Shown here: piece after piece, positions 11,067 to 23,840 of the stretch
How positions within the stretch are numbered: the first letter of the stretch is position 1
Layout: each line of letters opens with the position of its first letter
Assembly (NCBI GenBank): GCA_036417435.1
Contig: CM070904.1
Coordinates: forward strand, 46,569,908 to 46,633,907
Direction of reading: 5' to 3'
DNA: 64,000 nt
Source: Inia geoffrensis
Lineage: Eukaryota; Chordata; Mammalia; Artiodactyla; Iniidae
Position numbers and translations under genes: made by a program
The notes under the pieces: generated by a model
The model's database searches: none
Told to the model about the DNA's origin: nothing
Seen by the model: only the letters and a program-made list of their open reading frames with translations

Positions 11067-12780
11067 GTAATAAAAGTTGTTTTAATTCACTTTTATATAA
11101 CTATGCCAGTTCCCCATCTCCTCAATTGTGTCACTGCTATTGTTTGGAAAGGTAGGCCCTATGGTACATGACTAGAATATTCCTTTCTGCTATCACTAAG
11201 GTCAACAGTATTTTTAATATAGTTATAGTTTTCCAACAAAGCACTACATTTTATTTTGTTGCACAGAATATATAAATGAAGTGCTTCATGACCATCTAAG
11301 ACTTGAAATCTTAAAACATATGTGAAGAAATAAGATAATGGGTCTTGATTTCTGGGATTAATGGATTAGGGGATGAAAGGACTCATTTTGCAGTATATAA
11401 ACATCTCCCTACAGTACATTGGGATCATAATTTTTTGAAGGATGGAGGGTTTGAAATACATTTGTTGCTCAAATAAAAATCATTTGAGAAAAAAATAAAG
11501 GGAAAATAATCTGTCAGATAAAAAGTTGGAAGTTGCTGCACTTGGAGATGAGGTCAACACAGAGTAGGTGAGAGAAATTAGAAAATGTAATAAGGATTCC
11601 CTAGGCAACAACAAGAAAGAACTTGGAGAAAAAAAATAAGGTTGATAGGAGGGTAGACAAACACACTACATGTTTTTTATGTATGGGATATTTAGAAATA
11701 ATCATCTCCATTTTAGAATTTTCCCTATTTCTCATGTAGGTCTTATAATATACTTAGCTTTGTGCTAGGTTATATGCAAGCTGCAAAGGTATGTAGCAAG
11801 TGCTTACAGAGGGAGAAAAGGCATTTATTCATGACTATATTATTAACAGTTAAAATCATACAGGATAAATTCACTAATTAGCTACACAATGGGACACTTA
11901 TTAATTGTATAATACAATTCATTACTAGAATGGAACTCTGGCCAACACTAGAGAATGAAGTATGTACTATTGTTTGCTTGCTATAGTGGAGTAAGTATAT
12001 ATTTATTTAAAAGAAGTAAAATTGGGGAAAACTATCATCCATAATTCCACTACTTAAAATAACTATTTCAATTTTAAAGAACAAACTCTATTTTCTGCCC
12101 ATACTATGTTTTATTCTCGGATAGCAAACAGGGCCTTGAACCCTCTCCTAGACTGTTCCTCTGCAGTAACCCTGCAGCCACCCTCCTTTGAAGGGTCCAG
12201 GAGGGAGATGCACAGGAGACAAGATCAAATGCAATGCTGCTTTCAAAGACTCATCTTGTCCTGGCGCCAGTGGAGAACCTAACTTAATGTGTTGGGTTCT
12301 GAAAGGACCCAGGAGGGATTCTTTGATTAACCCAATCTAGTGCCAACTTTCCCCTAGACTTTTCTCCCAGTTATATCAGCTCGTGAAAGGTGCAATGATA
12401 AATCTTCCCAAGATAAGTCAAAATCCTTTCTTACCTTACCAGCGATGTGGACAAAAAATCCATAGAGGGACAGAAAAGGACTTGTCTAAGTTATCACTTC
12501 ACCTTTCACTGGGGCTTGGCAGGAAAGGGGAGTGATAGCTTTGGTGAGTCTTAGCCTCCAGACTCATGCAAGCAAGAGGAGGAGATGCTAAAAGGAACTC
12601 CAAGAAAACAAGATGATGAGCCACCACAGTGATCTTGTACAATGTCCTTGCCCATAAGCTATCCATAAACCATCCCTGTAAAATGTTTTCCTAGAAAGTG
12701 GTGTCAAGAAAAAGTAGAGGAGCACAACCAGGCCTTTTCCCTAATAGACTCACATGAATACATTTTTAGGTAGTTTCAAC
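11067..12780. other. Intron after exon 1, nothing recognised
   Basis: AT-rich intron with a more GC-balanced stretch at 12110-12760 that has no open frame or repeat I can identify. Confidence 0.5.
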
Positions 12781-12799
12781 CAGTGTGTATACCATTTTG

Positions 12800-12960
12800 T
12801 ATTTGTTGTTACTTTAATCAGCTTACAAACCATTTCTGCGTTCTATTTTAAATTCATATAAACATTATTTTATACTACGTTTTATTGTTATTTCAATCAG
12901 CTTGCATGAATTATGCATTCTTTCAGCTTTTTCATTTAAAGTTATATAAATTTTAGTTTT
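12800..12960 (+). repeat. Diverged 79-bp direct duplication
   Basis: Two segments starting with the motif TAATCAGCTT (12815) and CAATCAGCTT (12894) share scattered identity over about 70 bp, including the later ATATAAA block. It looks like an old tandem duplication or two arms of an older repeat. Confidence 0.35.
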
Positions 12961-13259
12961 CCTTTTTTGTTTTTGTTTTTGTCTTTGTTTTTAACCTCAG
13001 GTGTACAAATTGAGTTGATTTTCCTCTTCAGTGTGTGGCCTTGTATTATCATCATTCTGGGCAAGACCCCTAGTTGGTTTTATTTTATTCTTCATCTCCA
13101 TTCCTCACTTCAGTCTTCTGTAGAATGTATGTTCATCAAATCCTCTCTCCATACATTTATTTGGCTATATGTATGTCATTCTAGAAAACAGTGTGTAAGT
13201 GAATGTGTTCTAAATTGCATAAGCCTTTGGTTATAAGCCTCATTCTGGTCTGTACTACT

Positions 13260-14030
13260 TTCATTCAATGTTAGGATATCTATGTATATCTATATATTTA
13301 AAACAAGTTAATTTCTTCCAACTGCTGCCCATTTTGCCGTTGTGAACACACATCAAATTTTACTTAGTCTTCCAGGAGTGGATACCTAAATTGTCCCTAA
13401 CTCCTTCCATCCCAAACAGCATTGCAACAAACCACACTGATATGTCTCCTTACAGACCTGTGAGGAATTCTATCTGGGGCATACCCCCAGGAGTAAAGGA
13501 TTGCTTGGTGGTAAGGTACACACTGTTATAAATGAATTGGGTGCTACGTGCCAAACTTTCTCCAGAATGAATGCATCGGTTCACACTCTGTCCACAATGC
13601 AGAAGGGTTTGCCTCGCTCCATGATCTCAGCAGCATGCAGCATTATCAAACGTTCAGTTTTGCAAGTTGATGGCTATAGGACATTACTTTAGTGTTGCAT
13701 TTATTTTTATTCTTCTGACTGGTGTTTCAGTTAAGCATCACATCACCTATTTAGAGTCAGTCAGGCTCTGCATTCCAAGAATCGCCTGTGCATAAATTCT
13801 GACTATCTTCTACTGAGTTTCTCCCTTTTTTTTTTTTTGAGAGAACTCCTGATGTACACCAGGTAGTAATACATTGTCAACTTTAGACTTGGCAGATATC
13901 TCCTCCAAGTCTCTCACTATCTATTTACCTTGCTGATGAAAGTCCTTAGTGACCAGATATTTTTAAATATGATCCATATTGTTCCATAATTTCATTATTT
14001 ATTGTTTATGGGATTTGCTTTCTTTTTTGA
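13260..14030 (-). mobile_element. Old L1 (L1M-type) fragment
   Basis: The + strand carries the antisense of the 3' part of an L1 ORF2, with phrases such as GAGGAATTCTATCTGGGGCA followed by GTAAAGGATTGCTTGGTGGT. It is strongly diverged and has many small gaps. The 63-codon open frame at 13501-13692 is inside it and is not a gene. Edges are approximate. Confidence 0.6.
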
Positions 14031-14035
14031 ATTTT

Positions 14036-14509
14036 TAAAAAAACTTTAATTGAAGTATGGTTGATTTATGATATCATGCAAGTTTCAGGTTTACAGCACA
14101 ACAATTCAGTTCTATATATATACATATATATTCTTGTTCAGATTCTTTTCCCTTATAGATTATTACATAATATTGAGTATAGTTTCCTGTGCTATACAGT
14201 AGATTCTTGTTGGTTATCTAATCCCAGCCTCATAATTCATCCCTCCCATCCATCCCCCTTTCCCCTTTGGCAACCATAAGTTTGTTTTTTGTATCTGTGA
14301 GTCTCTTTCTGTTTTGGAAATAAGTTCATTTGTGTCTTTTTTTTTTTTTTCTTTTCTTTTCTTTTTTTAGATTCCACATATAAGCAATATCACATGATAT
14401 TTGTCTTCTCTGGCTTACTTCACTTAGTATGACAATCTCTCAGTCCACCCATTTGCAGCAGCAGCAAATGGCATTATTTCATTCTTTTTTATGGCTGAGT
14501 AACATTCCG

Positions 14510-14545
<36 letters not shown>

Positions 14546-14825
14546 ATATATGTATGTATGTATATGTATATGTAAGGGTGTGTGTGTGTATAGATATACA
14601 TATATAGATGTATATCTATACACCACATGTTCTTTATACATTTATCTGTTGATGGACATTTAGGTTGCCTTCTTGTCTTGGCTTTTGTAAATAGTACTGC
14701 AGTGAACATTGGGATGCATGTAGCTTTTCAAATTATGGTTTTCTCTGGATATATGCCCAGGGGTGAGATTTCAGGATCATATGGTAGCTCTATTTTTAGT
14801 TGTTTTAAGGATTGCTTTAGTTTTT
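14036..14825 (-). mobile_element. L1 3' end fragment (older cetartiodactyl L1)
   Basis: It begins with the complement of an L1 3' end (ACTTTAATTGAAGTATGGTT), runs through the 3' UTR and into the C-terminal end of ORF2. That end is read on the minus strand as MFTAVLFTKAKTRRQPKCPS, starting at 14709. A microsatellite at 14513-14620 has expanded inside it. The element is 5'-truncated near 14825. I see no clear target-site duplication, as expected for an old copy. Confidence 0.75.
14513..14620 (+). repeat. (TG)n / (TATG)n microsatellite
   Basis: About 15 TG units are followed by TATG and TATA variants, a second TG tract at 14577-14588 and ATAGATATACAT repeats. It sits in an L1 fragment and is likely to vary in length between individuals. 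Confidence 0.85.
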
Positions 14826-14829
14826 ATTA

Positions 14830-16500
14830 TAAATACGTTACAGATTGAAAATTGTAGTATATATAGTTAGCATGTTTAATAACATATAACACACCACAAT
14901 GTTGATGGGACTGTAATACACCAAACCATTTCTATGTTCCTCTTTTATTAGATTTTTTAAGTTGATTCCAGTTTTATACTAAAATAGTTATAAATGCAGT
15001 AAACCTACTATTGCTGTCATTTTTTCTTTTATATCTTCTTAAGAGAATTTCTAAGCCTAGATGACTTAATTAAATCACAAGACCATTTTTTAAATGACTG
15101 TTATGTATTGACATACTGCTTGCCCAAGGAGTCTGTATGTTTTTTGTAACTAATAACAAAATGGTCAGTTTAATCATAACTTTGAAAAATTGTGTAGTTT
15201 TTATATCATTGGTAATTTAGTAACTATTAAATAGTATACCATAGTTGCTATAATTTGTATTTCTTATGTAAAATTTCTTTCCATAGCCTTTTCCCCATTT
15301 ATCAGGGAACTTTATATCTTTTTATAAATTGTAATGAGTGACTGCAATAGCAACAGATGCTTATTCTGTCAAGTACTTGGATAATTGCTTTACCAGTAAT
15401 TCTGAAATAATACTCTAAAATAGGCTATATTACTGCTTTCAATCTTACAAGTGGAGAAACTTGGTCACTTGTATCAACCTCTCCTTCTCTCAACCTTATT
15501 GCATGTATAGTTGGTATCAGATTTTTAGCCCTGTCCTCTGTTTAAAGTAGGTTGGATTTTTCCCTCTTGCTAGAAGATGTCTGAGGCCAGGATGCAAAAA
15601 TTGTTCATTTATTTCATATCATCAACAGTACAAACGGCTTCAATTGTCACTTAATACTATTTTATTAATCTCAAAGTTTTCTACTCATAAATACATGACA
15701 GGTCATCCACATCATATCTTGTGTTCTTATTTTCCTTTCTTTCCCTCCTCCTGTTCCTTTTTCTTTAGCTTCCTTTCCTCTTTCATATATTTTTTCTTTC
15801 TAAGACAAGTTTGACCTATCTCTGAACACAACAAGAGTGGGTAGAAGGAAGGAGAACTCCTTGGCTATATCTTACATTTGTAAAGAGCCATAAATTTAAC
15901 TTTATTTTGAAATGAAGTTCTAGAAATCTCCCCAGACAGACAGACGGGGTTGAAAGCCGAAGACATTCAGCATTCAACTTTAGTTTTTCTTTGTGAACAT
16001 TGAAAGTATGCTTTTTCTGATAAAGTTTAGAAATTCCTGCATTTTGGTACGTCTATCCCCAAAAGTTAAGTAGCCCAGGTTTCTCTGAAGCTCTCGGAGA
16101 CCTTAGCAAAGAGTTGTTTTCAATTCTTTAATTGAAAACAACTTTAATTTATAAAAGCCCCCTGACAGCATGTAAGCTATTTCCATACCCTTATCTCTCC
16201 CTCTATACCTTTCAAGCCTGCCCCTTCGTCATCTCATTTGTGGCTCTGTACATCTTATCATGGCTTTTCACTCTGCTCTGCTTTTCAGAGGGACCTGGGA
16301 AGAAGTACTTGAGGGTGAAAATATGGACAGAGAGGTATTTGGGAAGAAATCGAATAAAGGTAGTGCAGTGTTATGTCTACTAGTGTGTATTTTCAGCCTA
16401 GAGCCCATGGCTGTTAGACCTTAGTTTTTATTTGTTTTTTCTTCTTTTTTAAACAATTGTTTCTCAGAATAGACTCTGTAGAACATGATACCAAAGTACC
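14830..16500. other. Intronic sequence, no gene
   Basis: The sequence is AT-rich. A weak MIR-like stretch lies near 15330-15480 (TTACAAGTGGAGAAACTTGG), and there is a pyrimidine-rich patch near 15725-15790. The open frame at 16132-16383 has no recognisable domain. Confidence 0.45.
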
Positions 16501-16510
16501 CTCCTAATGT

Positions 16511-16516
<6 letters not shown>

Positions 16517-16541
<25 letters not shown>

Positions 16542-16542
16542 A
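16517..16542 (-). repeat. Poly(T) tract
   Basis: A T-run of about 26 bases. It could be the tail of a minus-strand retroposon, but I could not find the matching duplication or body. Confidence 0.6.
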
Positions 16543-18104
16543 GTATTTTCTGCTCAAGATCCCAATAACTTCTTCCAGGCTTCATCTGTCTTTCTCTCTT
16601 TTTAATGTTCCATAGTGAGGACTGGAGGGAAGGTTTGGAGAGTATGGAATACTGAAGTTAATTTGTAAAAGGTTGCTTGAGTTTCATGATTTCCAACACA
16701 TGCTCTGTTATAATTTCCAACTTCTAGTAACCCTTTGAATATATAAAGCTTTTACATTTCTTGCAATAGTGGCAGAGATGTATATATTTATACATCAGTG
16801 TCTCTTTGACCCTTTTTTTAAAGCAGAGGCAAATTACAAGAAGCTTAAAATATAAGAGAGAAGCAATAAGTTCTTCACCTACCAGTTTGAGAACTAGTCA
16901 GAACACTTAAACAGTGTCCAAGTGATTTTTCAGTAAATCAGTCAAGGACACTAGAGTAAATCACATTCACCCCCACCAGAGGTAGAGAATCAAGTCAAAT
17001 CCAGTGTGCCCAAGTCAGATAACAGAGGCAGGTGGCCCAGAGTGAGTCTGAAATTTACAAAGTAACCTCACATATATTTTCCTCTGACTTTTTCGTTTGC
17101 CACCGTGTCATTACCAAAGGAGGCGTAGGAGAGGTGAGTGTAAGATATAAAGCTTTGATGTTAGAGCAGATGAATACGTTAAACCTGAGTTCAAGCTAAC
17201 AGATTCTTATGACGATAACGAATATCTTAAGGGCCATTTTCCATCAAGCGTTCTTCAGATAAGCTGTTACCAAGCTGCTGTTATTATGTGCTGCCATCCG
17301 GTGTCCGTTTTGTAGAATGCAGAGTTTTTGGTCAAGCTGATGCCTGTGTTGAGTTTTCTTTGGTTTTGGGGTTGTTTTGTTTTGTTTTGTTTTTACTTTC
17401 TACCTTTACAACTCAGGATTTGTTTTAGGGAAGCTCTCTGAAGTGTCTCACTTGGAGAAATTGTCCCACCAATTGCATTAATTGTAACTAATTGTCCTTA
17501 TTAGAATTTAGTTCTTCCTCCTTCCTAATTACATTAATGATCTTTTTCCCCCTTATATGTGATGTCTTGTGACAAAAAAAATTAAAATAAATAGCCTGCA
17601 TTTATTGTCCCAGGATCTATTTCCTGTACTGAATCACTAGTGTCAATATCAATCCCTTACCTAATTGTTACTTGTAAATTCATGCGGAGACTCTCTCACC
17701 TATTCCTGGGACCTCTGACTTACTGAAGTTGGACATTTCCTGACCTATGTATCTTGTTTAACCCTCAAGTCTATCCAACAGCTTGGTTTTTATCTCTCTG
17801 TGTGGAAAAGTAAAAAAGGACTCCCTCAAAGTTAAGATGATGAAGTGTTGATGCATTAATTGGCTCCCATCAATGGATGAAGTTACTTGCTGGCCATCTT
17901 GGGAAGGTAGAGATGAAAGGGCTTCCAGGTCAGCATTGCAGAACAGCCCAGGTCAGGCTAAGAAGTGCCCTTGTTCTAAGGAGAAAGATGTTCAAGTAAC
18001 TCTTTGACAGCAGTTGGGTGTCTTCCTCTCTCAGAGTCTATCATGAGGCTCTGCATAGACGTGCCCAATATGACTAAGGGAGAATTGCATGCCACCTGCT
18101 CTAG
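16543..18104. other. Intronic sequence, no gene
   Basis: Nothing was recognised except a short (TTTTG)n run at 17365-17392. Confidence 0.5.
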
Positions 18105-18450
18105 AGACAACTGATACAGCAGAATGAGCATGGCCTTCTAAGTCCAGAAGACTTGGTCTGAATCCCATATTTATGACTTTGATGCCCTTGGGTAGGATGC
18201 AACCTCACTAAGCCTCAATTTTTTTATCTGAATGTGGAGGATTTGTTTCCGTGTTTACTGCCTGTCTCCCCTGAGTTAGACATAAATGCCTTGAGGTCTC
18301 TGCTATTTGCCTTTATATATTCAGTCCTTGGAATTGTATCTGTCCTGTGGTAGATGCTCAGTAGATACTTGTGACTGGCTTGGGGATTAAATTACTTGAC
18401 ACAAAATACCAGGTGCCATACCTAGCACAGAGTGAGAACCAATGCATGCA
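18105..18450 (+). mobile_element. MIR SINE split by an L2 3' end
   Basis: The left MIR part (18105-18238) has the usual order: 'GAAGACTTGGTCTGAATCCC' and then 'CTCACTAAGCCTCAATTTTT'. The right MIR part (about 18383-18450) has GGATTAAAT and 'CCATACCTAGCACAGAGTGA'. Between them 18239-18382 reads as an L2 3' end in the + sense: 'CTGCCTGTCTCCCC', 'GCCTTGAGGTCTCTGCTATT', 'GTAGATGCTCAGTAGATACT'. Both are ancient and diverged. Confidence 0.6.
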
Positions 18451-19694
18451 TAATAGCTTATCTTATTGAAACACATCTGAGAAGTCAGGAAGCCCTCTAG
18501 AGAAAGCTCAGGTATTGCCACTAGAATTATAAATTAGAAAAGGATATACTAAACCAGGAATGTTAGATACTTTTAAAACAATGCTATGAAAGACTTATCA
18601 AAACGCTTGGGAACTAAGGAATAAATAAGGGAAATGCAAGAAGTAGGTGCTTTTGTAGTCCTTGTTAGTAAATAACAACAAACAGGGCAGGAGTAATCTA
18701 GATGTGTGACCCTCCTGAAATTTGAGAACCCATATATTCTTTTACTCAAAAGCCTTTGATAAGCACTCACTAAATGTCAGATATTGTGCCCAGGAGTGGA
18801 AAAGCTCTAGGAGGTCATGGTGTTCCCCTCTTTGGGGGTACTAGGAAAGTAGAGGGACTTTCTTTCCATTCTGAAAATCGCTTCATCCTCAAAAGGTCTA
18901 TTTTAAAAGTCCTGCCTAAGCCCTCTAAACTTGAAGGAGTTACTCGCTCTCTGAGTTGAATCTCAGTACACCGAAAAACTGTCACCTAGAAGGATTTGGT
19001 TGCATGCAGAAAACATTAAAGGTACAAGTCAAGGCAAAACCTTGCCAGCTGACCCTATTCATACTCCCTCCAGAGCTGACAGTGCCATCAAAAGGCTTGC
19101 TGTGTTAGAGCAACTGGTGAGAAAGCTTTTCTGCTGATATCCTGAGAATTACAGGCAGCACAATGGGCCAAACACATCAAATGGGGAATGGACTTGAAAG
19201 ATATTGTGCAGAAAATAGCCAAGTCTCTAGACTACTTCATTCAGAGAGGAAGGTTCTGACCTAAGTCATAGGTTAAAAGATATTCCCATTAGGTGAATTC
19301 TTAGCCACTCCTAGACTAGAGGCTTTTGAAACACTTTCTGGTTTTAGACTCCCTACTGAGTGCAGGTGAGTCTACTCATCACAAACCAGAATAATCCCCT
19401 AGCAGGAAAGAGAAAGAGGTGGTGTCATAGTTAGAAGCACATCCCTGCTTCCGGCTTCTTAGGAGGAGTTGAAAGACTCATCTAGCGACTCCTTTAAATC
19501 AGTTCAATTCCCAAGAGAAAAATAGAGCTTGAGAGTGGTGGGCCTTTGACCAATCCTTCTAATTAACATTAGGTAAAACAGTTAATTTGACAGTCCAGAT
19601 GGCTTATACCTTGTCACAGGCTCTGCACTCTAGCTTTTATAATTTGAGACTTAGGACCAAAACTGTGGTGAAATCTGACATTGACAATCTCCTT
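18451..19694. other. Intronic sequence, no gene
   Basis: Mixed-composition intron. Short open frames at 18573-18770 (-) and 18774-18959 (+) show no domain or codon signal. Confidence 0.5.
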
Positions 19695-20129
19695 AACCAA
19701 GAAAATAGTATATTGCTGGTTTGGTTCCAGAACACCTCAGTAAAGAGAATAAGGCAACAAGGAGAGTCACATGATTTTTTTTGGTTTCCCCTTGCATGTA
19801 AATTTATGTTTACACTCTACTGTAGTCTATTAAATGTGCAATAACATTATGTCTAACAAAACAATGTACATACCTTAATTCAAAAATACTGTATTGCTAA
19901 AACATGCTAACCATCATCTGAGCCTTCAGTGAGTCATAATCTTTTTGCTGGTGGAGCGTCTTGCCTTGATGTTGATGACTGCCGACTGCTCAGGGTGGTG
20001 AATACTACAGGTTGGGGTGGCTGGGCAGTTTCTGAAAATAAGAAAATAATAAAGTTTACCACATCAATTGACTCTTTCTTTCACAAACGATTTCTCTGTA
20101 GTGTGCAGTGCTGTTTGAAAGCATTTTAC

Positions 20130-21977
20130 TCACAGTAGAACTTCTTTCAAATTGGAGTCAGCCCTCTCAAACCCTGCCCCTGCTCTGTCAACTAAATTTA
20201 TGTAATATTCGAAATCCTTTGGTACCATTTCAACAGTCTTCACAGCAACTTCACCAGGACTAGGTTCCATCAGAAGAAACCACTTTCTTTGCTCATCCAT
20301 AAGAAGCAATTCTTCATTCTTTAAAGTTTTATCATGAGATTGTAGCAATTTAGTCACATCCTCAGGCTCCACTTCTAATTCTAGCTCTCTTGCTATCTCC
20401 ATCACTTCTGCAGTCATTTCCTCCACTGATGCATTGAACCCCTCAAAGTCACTCATGAGGGTTGGAATCAACTAATTCAGACTCCCGTTAATGTTGATAT
20501 TTTGACCTCTTCCCATGAATTAGGAATGTTCTTAATGGCATCAAAAATATTGAATACTTTCCAAAAGGTTTTCAATTTACTTTTCCCATATCCATCAGAG
20601 GAATCATGACCTATAGCAGCTATAATGTATTTCTTACATGATAGGACTCCTTGATCCATGGACTGCAGAATGGATGTTATGTTAGTAGGCATAAAAACAA
20701 CATTAATTTCATTGTATATCTTCATCAGAGCTCTTGAGTAACCAGGTAATTTGTCAATGAACACTAATATTTTGAAAGGAATCTTTTTTTCTGAGAAGCA
20801 AGTCTCAAAAGTGGACTTAAAATATTCAATAAACCGGGCTTCCCTGGTGGTGCAGTGGTTGGGAGTCCGCCTGCCAACGCAGGGGACACAGGTTTGTGCC
20901 CCGGTCCGGTCCGAGAGGATCCCACATGCCGCGGAGCGGAAGTATTCAATAAACCATGTTGCCAAGAAATGTGCTTTCACCCAGGCTTTGTCATCCCATT
21001 TATAGAGCACAGGCAGAGTAGATTAGCATAATTCTTAAGGATCCTAGGATTTTTCAGAATGGTAAAGGAGCTTTGGCTTCAACTTAAAGTCACCAGCTGT
21101 ATTAACCCCTAACAAGACAGTTTGTCTGTGCTTTGAGGCTTTTGAAGTTGGGCATTGACTTCTCCTCTCTAGCTATGAAAGTCCTAGATGGCATCTTCTT
21201 CCAATGGAAGACTATTGTGTCTACATGGAAAATCTCTTGTTTAGTTGTAGTCGCCTTCATTAATTATCTTAGCTAGAGCTTCTGGACAACTTGCTGCAGC
21301 GTCTACATCAGCACTTGCTGCTTCACCTTGTACTTTGATGTTACTGAGACGGCTTCTTTCCTTAAACCTCATGAACCAACCTCTGCTGGCTTCCGACTTT
21401 TCCTCTGCAGGTTCCTCATCTCTCTCAGCCTTCACAGAATTGAAGAGCGTTAAAATCTTGCTCTGGATTAGGCTTTGGCTTAAGGGAATGTTGCGTCTGG
21501 TTTGATTTCTATCCAAACCACTAAAACTTTCTCCATATCAGCATTAAGACTGTTTTGCTTTTCTATCATTCATGTGTTCACTGGAGTAGCACTTTTAATT
21601 TCCTTCGAGAACTTTTCCTTTGCATTCACTTGGCTAACTGCTTGGCACAAGAGGCCTAGCTGTCAGCCTGTTTTGGTTTTTGACCTGCCTTCCCCACTAG
21701 ACTTAATCATGACTAGCTTTCAATTTAAAGTGAGAGAGATGCAACTCTTCCTTTCACTTGAACACCTAGAGGCCATTGTAGAGCTACTAATTGGCCTAAT
21801 TTCAATATTGCTCTGTCTCAGGGAATAGGGAGGCCTGAGGAGAGGAAGAGAGATGGGGAAAGGCCAGTCGGTGGAGCAGTCAGAACACATACAACACTTA
21901 TGGATTAAATTAGCTGTCTTATATGGGCATGGTTCATGGCTCCCCAAAACAATTACAATAGTGACATCAAAGATCAC
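20130..21977 (-). pseudogene. Tigger1 transposase remnant
   Basis: A pogo-family transposase has an N-terminal CENP-B-like helix-turn-helix and a DDE catalytic core. The minus strand keeps separate open pieces in order. 21977-21720 is leader and start, MASRCSSERKSCISLTLN. 21516-21241 is part of the DNA-binding region, ending before GDYN. 21010-20477 is the DDE core, containing [12 protein letters not shown] and [18 protein letters not shown]. 20471-20130 is the acidic C-terminal part, ELELEVEPEDV and LLLMDEQRKWF. The first catalytic Asp is recognisable near 21220 in a different frame. The Asp-Asn pair of the second motif has become Asp-Lys. Frameshifts and a SINE at 20836-20939 make it inactive. 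Confidence 0.85.
20820..20955 (+). mobile_element. CHR-type SINE, 3'-truncated and without a poly(A) tail
   Basis: A SINE head starts exactly at 20836 (GGGCTTCCCTGGTGGTGCAG) and continues through the B-box region to GCCGCGGAGCGG near 20939, then stops. There is no A-rich tail. The insert is bounded by AA[A/G]TATTCAATAAACC at 20820-20835 and 20940-20955, with one mismatch. The left copy follows TT, giving a TT/AAAA-like nick site. It lies inside the Tigger1 transposase and happens to keep an open frame across both junctions (minus-strand 21010-20477). Confidence 0.85.
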
Positions 21978-22209
21978 TGATCACAGATCGCCATAACAAA
22001 TATAATAATAATGTAAAAGTTTTAAATATTGCGAGGATTACCAATATGTGACACAGAGACATGAAGTGAACAAATGCTGTTGGAAAAATTGCGCCAGTAG
22101 ACTTGAAAGCAAGGTTCAATTTGTAAAAAAACACAATATCTGTGAAGCACAATGAAATGATGTATGCCTATACTCTTTAATCTTTAAAAAAAACCCACAA
22201 CATAAATTA

Positions 22210-22400
22210 ATGAACAGATTTTAGGCTTCAGAATCAGAGAAACTGAGTTTGACTCTAAGTGTATGGCCTTAAGTAAGTTACCTAAACACTCTGAACTTTG
22301 TTTTCCATATTAGTAAATGGACAGATTAGTACCTTCATCATCTTTTTTGTGAAGCTAAATCTCCAGTGGACAAGCAGACTTATACTAGGTACTCAAAATA
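22210..22400 (+). mobile_element. MIR SINE
   Basis: Typical MIR order: GGCTTCAGAATCAGAGAAAC, TTAAGTAAGTTACCTAAACA and TTCCATATTAGTAAATGGAC. Edges are approximate. Confidence 0.65.
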
Positions 22401-23840
22401 ATTTATGCTAATTGTTATTTTAAAAGAGATCATGAAAAAACTGAATTAAAAGTGGAGCCTCTAAAACGTTGAAAAACAGCATTCTATTTTTCTTTTTGAA
22501 ATGAAATTATCTTAAACAAATTGGAAAAATCTTCACTTGTATTCATAAAGACATTGTTTGTAGTTTATAAGATCAAAAAGAAATTCCACTGTATGTAAAG
22601 TGCCAGAACAATTCATATTACTAAGGTTCCAATACCTGCAGTTCTTACCCTATTCAGCTTGTTCATCAGATTCACCTAAGAGGGAACATTTCACAGCAGT
22701 TCAAAGTTCTAACTGTGAACCATGAGGTAATCGAATTTCATGGAACTTCAGTTCTAACCAGTTCCAGTTCCAAGTTTAAGAAAGGGAAGAGTAATGCCAA
22801 CACATTCTATAAACGATCAACATCTGAAAAAGATCAAATCAGAACCATTTACCCAGGGCTTGCTGTAGACAGGAAGCAAATAAGGTACAGAGTATCTCTT
22901 GCCAGGAGATGAAAACTGTAGCGGGAAATACAACAGGCAGGTTAAATATAGGTTCCATCATGCCTGGGGCTGTCCCATTCTCCTTGGTTACATATGGTCA
23001 AAGTAGGGTGGAGATAAAAAAGATGCCCAGTCTAGAACAGCAGTCTCGCCAATGTTTACTCTGTCTTGGGCCATGTAATATTATGACCTGCATAAGAAGA
23101 AGGCTACAGGTGTTGCAGTTCATCTTGCTGCTACTGTTACCTAAAACGAGAAATGGGAACTAAGGCAAGGGGAGAAAAAGGTCTATGTGATTTTCATTTT
23201 CCCCCCATCTTTTTCATCACTTGATTGAAAAAGTGACTATTGGAAGACAAGTGGGTCCAAGAACATAGTGTTCATATTTGCATGTTGGAAAATACACATT
23301 GTGTTTGTTTTGTTTCTGTTTATCCAGTTTTTTTCTTTTTAACACAATGATTTAACACAAGGAAAGCTTCAGGCAGGTAAGAGCAACCTAATCTTGTAAA
23401 TATTAACTTTACTGAATCACAGCTGTCCTTTAAATCAAGCCCCTAGAGACCATGAGGCAAGTGGAACTAAATTACACAAAGATCTTAAATGGTCATTTAA
23501 AATGTATCTTTGTGTAGTTTTCTATGGATCAGAATAGTCTTTTTGTAAACATTTTTTAAATAATCACTTTTGTAAAATGAATTCAGCTATTCTGAACTGA
23601 GTGTTAAACCAAAGCAAACTGCAGCAATATGATATAATAGAAACTTATGTATATTAATCTCCTTAATCTTTTACCATCTAAAACATTTGTCTTTCTTCAT
23701 GACACAAATATATACACATCTACGTATTGAAGTAATACATGTTCAGTGCAAAGGAAAATCAAAAACTATGGTTTCACTCTCTGATTTAACTATTGTTATA
23801 TCCAGCTTTTGATTTTTCACCCCCATGCCTAAGTTTAATC
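22400..23840. other. Intronic sequence, no gene
   Basis: Open frames at 22715-22912 and 22909-23163 (+) have no domain. I do not recognise a repeat here. Confidence 0.5.

Larger units (their letters stand above)
19695..22172 (-). mobile_element. Tigger1 DNA transposon (pogo/Tc1-mariner superfamily), nearly full length
   Basis: The minus-strand 5' end near 22172 keeps the inverted-repeat end (complement of GAAGCACAATGAAATGATGT, then ATGCCTA). The other end, near 19705, keeps the ATATTGCTGGTTTGGTTCCAG-like inner part of the inverted repeat, but its outermost bases are degraded. In between lies a decayed transposase. The length without the inserted SINE (about 2.36 kb) matches a complete Tigger1, about 2.4 kb. 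Tigger1 was active early in eutherian history, which fits the level of damage. Confidence 0.88.

Noticed and set aside
20130..21977. Possible domesticated transposase gene (like the TIGD genes)
   Set aside because: The frame is broken in several places, a catalytic-motif residue is changed and a SINE interrupts the core. It is a dead Tigger1 copy.
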